From Aquabacterium sp. NJ1 (GTDB lineage: Bacteria; Pseudomonadota; Gammaproteobacteria; Burkholderiales; Burkholderiaceae_C), in the NCBI RefSeq assembly GCF_000768065.1, contig NZ_JRKM01000001.1, positions 2,728,001 to 2,792,000 on the forward strand: DNA of 64,000 nucleotides, read 5' to 3'. Below are positions 60,518 through 64,000 of the stretch, in pieces. Every line of letters starts with the position of its first letter. The stretch's first letter is position 1. The position numbers were made by a program, and so were the translations under genes. A model generated the notes under the pieces. It ran no database searches, was not told where the DNA came from, and worked only from the letters and a program-made list of their open reading frames with translations.

Positions 60518-61783
60518 TCAGGCCGCTGCGGCCACCACCACGCACTCGCGGCGCAGCAGCGCCAGTGCATCGTTGTGCGAGGTCACCGCGTCGCTCAACA
60601 GCAGGGGCTGGGCCTCCTGCAGGAACAGGCGCCACAACTCGGCATAACTCTCGCGCAAGGCGGCGGGCGCATGGGCGGCAATGAAGTCGCTGGCCAGCTT
60701 GGGGTGCAGGCCTGATTTGCGGATCTTGCGGATCAGCGTGGCCGCGCTTTTGTCGCTCATGCTGGTCTTGGGCTTGCTGCCGGCCGCGATGTGCAGGAAC
60801 ACGGTCAGCAGCGCATCTTCATCCGTCTGGCCCAGCGTGGCCTTGCGCCATTCGGCCGAGGCCGTGCGCTCGTGGTGGTCCACTTCGGCCAGGGCGTCTT
60901 CCGTCCAGAAGTAGCGGCCCATGAAAGCGGCGGTCTGGGTGAACAGCTTGCGCGGCGACAGCGCCGCGTCGAGGATGCGGGGCATGTCGGCCAGCAGCGA
61001 GCGGCGCACGCGCTCGACCGCCTCGTGCAGGTGCGCAGGCAGCTCGGCGGGCACGGTGAGGCCCTCTTCGCTGGCCAGCATGGGCTGGCGGCGCAGCACG
61101 CCGATGGTCTTTTCGAAGCCGATCCAGTCGGGCAGGGCTTCGCGGCCCACGGCATCGATCAGCAAGGCGGTGCGGATCACGGCTTCGGCATCGGCGCCGT
61201 GTTCTTCCAGCTCGTCGGCGTCCACACCGAGGGATTGCGCCAGCCAGGTGGCGGCCTCGATCAGGTCGGCGGCGTGGCGGCGTGAGGCCAGCTCGGCGCG
61301 GTAGTCGGCCAGGCTGCGCAGCGTCCACTTCGCCAGCTGCGGGATGTGGTCGTTGGTGAAGCCGCGGCGCTCGCTCATGCCGAAATGGCTGCTTTGCGGC
61401 ATGCCGATCAGCTTTTTGAGCATGTCCGAGCCACCCTTGGAGCGCGACAGCAGGGAGTTGTCGCGCAGGGCTTCAGCCGCCTTGCGCAGGTCACCGCCGC
61501 ACGAGTCTTCCAGGTACAGGCTGATGAGGTTGACCATGCGCTCGCGGGCCTTTTCCAGCTCGGGGCGCAGGAACTCGCTGCCGAAGTAGGCGGCGATCTG
61601 CACCATGCCCTTGGGCGCTTCCACGCACATGGCGTCCAGGCGGTTCTGGTCGATCAGGCCGTGCTGCACGCCGTATTGCAGCGCCTTCTCGAAGAAGGGG
61701 CGCGCGTCGTACAGCGAGACGGCAGAGGGCCCGGAAGAGGGTTCTGCCGATTCGGCCGGGGGCGGGGTGAAGGTGGCGGACAT
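60518..61783 (-). CDS. unknown protein, last gene of the J-domain operon
   Basis: 421 residues from the ATG at 61783 (144 further in-frame residues belong to another frame of the upstream gene). Helical: ARPFFEKALQYGVQHGLIDQNRLDAMCVEAPKGMVQIAAYFGSEFLRPELEKARERMVNLISLYLEDSCGGDLRKAAEALRDNSLLSRSKGGSDMLKKL. No known domain, signal peptide or membrane helix. 31 bases after the 61815 gene. Probably a Burkholderiales-specific protein with a chaperone-related role. Confidence 0.72.
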   Translation of the reverse strand: MSATFTPPPAESAEPSSGPSAVSLYDARPFFEKALQYGVQHGLIDQNRLDAMCVEAPKGMVQIAAYFGSEFLRPELEKARERMVNLISLYLEDSCGGDLRKAAEALRDNSLLSRSKGGSDMLKKLIGMPQSSHFGMSERRGFTNDHIPQLAKWTLRSLADYRAELASRRHAADLIEAATWLAQSLGVDADELEEHGADAEAVIRTALLIDAVGREALPDWIGFEKTIGVLRRQPMLASEEGLTVPAELPAHLHEAVERVRRSLLADMPRILDAALSPRKLFTQTAAFMGRYFWTEDALAEVDHHERTASAEWRKATLGQTDEDALLTVFLHIAAGSKPKTSMSDKSAATLIRKIRKSGLHPKLASDFIAAHAPAALRESYAELWRLFLQEAQPLLLSDAVTSHNDALALLRRECVVVAAAA

Positions 61784-61814
61784 GGTGTGGGAACCTCGAA
61801 TCAGATGGCCGAAC

Positions 61815-62558
61815 TCAAATGGCCGACTCTTCGTCCGGGTCGATCGCGGCCTGCGTGATGCGGCCACGGTCGGTCTCCGTGGTCTCCACGCGGTGATCGG
61901 TCTCTTCTTCCTCTTCCTCCTCGGGCGCGTCTTCGCCACGGCGGGCCTTGGCGCGCAGCACCAGCAGCATCTCGCCGAACAGGTCGGGGCATTGGTAGCG
62001 CAGCAACCAGGCCAGCTCCATCCAGTCGTGGTCGGCCACTTCCTCGTGCTGCAGCACGGGGCGCACGTGGGCCGAGGCCAGCAGCGCCTCTTCCGACAGC
62101 ATCTGGCCGTCGTCTTCCACGGTGTCGAAAGTGCCGGTGCGGGCGAAGCTTTCGACGCGGCTCCACTTGTCGGTGAAGTAATCGGCCAGGGCTTCGGCGC
62201 CGCCTTCCAGGTCACCCAGGGCGTTGAGGAACTCGATGGGGTCGGCGTCCTCGCGGAAGATGATCGAGTTGACCATGCCGCGCAGGTGGGTGCGGGTCAG
62301 GTCCTTGTAGCGCTTTTCGATCACCACGGCGCGGGCGAACTGCTCGGGCGTGATCAGCAGGTTGATGACCGAGTCCTTGGACGGGTCGTACTCGCGGATC
62401 ACGGCCAGGATGTCCTTGGGCGGCAACTGCTCCAGCACGACCATCAGCGCGCCGTCGCCTTCGCGGTCGGCCAGGTCCACCAGGATGGCCTCGGCGCCCA
62501 CGATGTCGCCGGCGGCAATCAGGCTCTGCGTTTGTTGGATGAGGGCAATTTCGTTCAT
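61815..62558 (-). CDS. unknown acidic protein of the J-domain operon
   Basis: 247 residues. MNEIALIQQTQSLIAAGDIVGAEAILVDLADREGDGALMVVLEQLPPKDILAVIREYDPSKDSVINLLITPEQFARAVVIEKRYKDL is an alpha-helical repeat region resembling the N-domain of MgtE or FliG, but the match is loose. A Glu-rich stretch (EEEEEEETDHRVETTE) ends the chain. Starts two bases after the upstream stop, so translation is coupled. Confidence 0.7.
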   Translation of the reverse strand: MNEIALIQQTQSLIAAGDIVGAEAILVDLADREGDGALMVVLEQLPPKDILAVIREYDPSKDSVINLLITPEQFARAVVIEKRYKDLTRTHLRGMVNSIIFREDADPIEFLNALGDLEGGAEALADYFTDKWSRVESFARTGTFDTVEDDGQMLSEEALLASAHVRPVLQHEEVADHDWMELAWLLRYQCPDLFGEMLLVLRAKARRGEDAPEEEEEEETDHRVETTETDRGRITQAAIDPDEESAI

Positions 62559-62560
62559 GG

Positions 62561-63097
62561 TCAGTCTTTGCGGTCAAAGCCTTGTTCGGCCAGCCAGTCG
62601 GCACCGGCTTCGTCACGGGCGCGGGCGTCTTCGTCGTCGTCGCGCTCTTCGGGCGGCAGGTCCTCGTCACCGTCTTCATCCTCGCTGGATGCGAGCTGCG
62701 CACGGCCATCCGGGCGGTCGTACAGGTAGGCCAGGGCGGCGGCCACGGTCATGAAGCGCTGGCCGTCGGCCTGCTGCAGGAAGGTGTCGGCCATGGCCTG
62801 GGCCCAGGGCGCGATCTGCACGCTGGCGCGGATCTCGTCCCAGTCGGGGCATTCGTCCAGCTCGCCGCTGACGACCTGGTTCATCACGCCCGGCTCCGTG
62901 AAGCGGAAGGCCTGGTGGAAGACCACGGCCACCATCTCGGGCGCCAGCTCGGTCATCTGCAGCAGGAAATCGAGGGACTTGCGCTTGTCGGCCAGGCGCT
63001 GGCGCAGCACGTCCTTGCCCTCGGAGTCAAAACTCAGGTCGTCCATCTCGGCCTGGTAGGCGGCGCGCAAATGGTGGAAGGCGGGGGACAGGTTCAT
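62561..63097 (-). CDS. unknown acidic protein of the J-domain operon
   Basis: 178 residues from the ATG at 63097 (eight earlier residues optional). Helical core MDDLSFDSEGKDVLRQRLADKRKSLDFLLQMTELAPEMVAVVFHQAFRFTEPGVMNQVVSGELDECPDWDEIRASVQIAPWAQAMADTFLQQ and a very acidic tail EDEDGDEDLPPEERDDDEDARARD. No family recognised. The acidic tails of this and the next gene suggest binding to a basic partner such as ribosomal or DNA-bound proteins. Confidence 0.7.
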   Translation of the reverse strand: MNLSPAFHHLRAAYQAEMDDLSFDSEGKDVLRQRLADKRKSLDFLLQMTELAPEMVAVVFHQAFRFTEPGVMNQVVSGELDECPDWDEIRASVQIAPWAQAMADTFLQQADGQRFMTVAAALAYLYDRPDGRAQLASSEDEDGDEDLPPEERDDDEDARARDEAGADWLAEQGFDRKD

Positions 63098-63176
63098 GGA
63101 AATGCAGGCAAATGAAGGCAAAAAACGGGAAAACGCGGTGCTGAGGGGGTCAAAAAGCCAAAAATGGCCTTTCGGC

Positions 63177-63452
63177 TCAGATCAGCGCGCTGAAGTAGTT
63201 CAGCCAGATGTCGCGGGCCGTGTCGATCGGGCTGTCCAGCAGGTTGCGGCGGCGGTTGTCGTCGTAGGCCTGGCGTTTGTCGGGGTCGGACAGCACATCG
63301 TAGGCCTCCTGCACGGCCCGAAAGCGGGCAGGGGCATCCGGGGCGCTGTTGCGGTCCGGGTGGTACTGCGAGGCCTTCTGGCGAAAGGCTTTCTTGATGT
63401 CGGCCAGGGTGGCGGCACTGCCCAGGCCAAGCGCGGCGTAGTGGTCGGTCAT
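63177..63452 (-). CDS. J-domain protein (DnaJ-like), minimal
   Basis: 91 residues from the ATG at 63452 (GGAGG six bases upstream). The whole protein is a J domain: [33 protein letters not shown] with HPD at 31-33, then [22 protein letters not shown]. The short C-terminal [22 protein letters not shown] is helical. No zinc finger or substrate domain, so the other three operon proteins may supply substrates or targeting for DnaK. First gene of four on this strand. Confidence 0.93.
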   Translation of the reverse strand: MTDHYAALGLGSAATLADIKKAFRQKASQYHPDRNSAPDAPARFRAVQEAYDVLSDPDKRQAYDDNRRRNLLDSPIDTARDIWLNYFSALI

Positions 63453-63580
63453 GAGGCCTCCGTGGGACACGAGGGGGGCAAAAACGGGGATGGCCGCAAA
63501 ACGTGGCCGGGCGTGAACTGTAATGGATGCGCGGCGGCGCGTGTACCGGGGGGCGAAGCGGCTCGGCCACAATGGCGCCC

Positions 63581-64000
63581 ATGAACGCTTCTTCCAACGC
63601 GGCCGCAGCCCCGATGCTGGCCTGGCACTACACCCTGGGCGTGCACCTGCTGCGCATCCTGGAAAACGGCTACATCCTGCCGCAAGACACGCCTGACACC
63701 CCTGCCGTGGAGTGCCCGGTGGCCTGGTTCTCCCTGAACCAGCAGCATGACCCTTCCGCGCTCAAAAGCATCCTGGTCAATGGCAAGCCGCAAGCACCCA
63801 CGCTGGAGGTGATGAAGCAACTGGGCAACGGCGTGTACCGGCTGGGCATCAGCCCGCGGCGTTTGTTGGGTGGGGAGCCGCTGCGGCGCGAGGCGCGCAT
63901 CAGCAAGGCGCGCTGGGCCGAGTTGTTGAAGCAGGCCAAGGCCCAGGGTGCCAACGCGGCCGAATGGTTCGGGTCCATCGACCCGGTGGCCGCGTCGGAC
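63581..64000 (+). CDS. partial unknown protein, cut by window end
   Basis: 140 codons from the ATG at 63581 (an in-frame ATG at 63572 adds three residues), open to the window end. [65 protein letters not shown] is seen. [16 protein letters not shown] and the following PVAWFSLN resemble a small conserved bacterial family of unknown function with an ADP-ribosyltransferase-like look, which I do not claim. Divergent from the J-domain operon. Confidence 0.7.
   Translation, partial: MNASSNAAAAPMLAWHYTLGVHLLRILENGYILPQDTPDTPAVECPVAWFSLNQQHDPSALKSILVNGKPQAPTLEVMKQLGNGVYRLGISPRRLLGGEPLRREARISKARWAELLKQAKAQGANAAEWFGSIDPVAASD

Overview
The window is GC-rich chromosomal DNA of a betaproteobacterium, most likely Burkholderiales (Comamonadaceae or Sphaerotilaceae-like). 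This rests on gene content (FlhDC flagellar master regulator, AcuI, DctA, AhpC/AhpF, an orphan VgrG island) and on strong G/C third positions, which produce many long antisense ORFs. No rRNA, tRNA, CRISPR array, insertion sequence or integrase is visible. Most starts given here were moved downstream of the longest ORF, because a good Shine-Dalgarno (SD) and a normal N-terminus (signal peptide or family start) lie there.

Layout. 168-9201: metabolism, membrane and chemotaxis genes (DctA, acryloyl-CoA reductase, a lipoprotein, an SPFH protein, a chalcone-isomerase-like protein, a methyl-accepting chemotaxis protein). 9497-12155: a PilZ protein, an unknown protein with a GNAT-like motif, and flhDC with a clear terminator. 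12458-16945: a secreted metzincin protease, then ahpC and ahpF behind an OxyR-like site and separated by a long inverted repeat. 16964-25138: a HAF-like exported protein, two divergent DJ-1/PfpI genes, a large unknown protein, a Coa1-like protein, and a three-gene run of NIPSNAP, antibiotic-biosynthesis-monooxygenase-like (ABM) and ArsR-type regulator genes.

25700-30061 is a more A/T-rich accessory island: a SIR2-domain protein, a HerA-type ATPase and a PD-(D/E)xK nuclease-like protein. This is a SIR2-HerA anti-phage type system with an extra nuclease-like gene. A 22-codon leader ORF precedes it; its stop overlaps the SIR2 start and its SD can be masked by a hairpin. 33947-43925 is a type VI secretion cargo island: VgrG, a phospholipase D effector of the Tle5 type, and four tandem Sel1-repeat proteins that are probably immunity proteins. 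Two of these share an almost identical block across their gene junction.

45538-52207 is a minus-strand operon: cytochrome c lipoprotein, FAD aldonolactone-oxidase-like enzyme, Tat-exported PLP enzyme, DUF2147 protein, TorF-like outer-membrane protein and neutral ceramidase. A TetR gene is divergent to it. It looks like an extracytoplasmic sphingolipid/sphingosine degradation pathway. 53130-57848 holds an ECF sigma factor, a transmembrane Ser/Thr kinase with a large sensor region, and two small exported proteins built on a P-x-G-x-I-P-I-P-P-K-P-K repeat. 58059-59185 is a TetR/DUF1348 divergent pair with two near-perfect palindromic operators. 59261-64000 holds yebC, a small unknown gene, a four-gene operon headed by a tiny J-domain protein, and an unknown gene cut by the window end.
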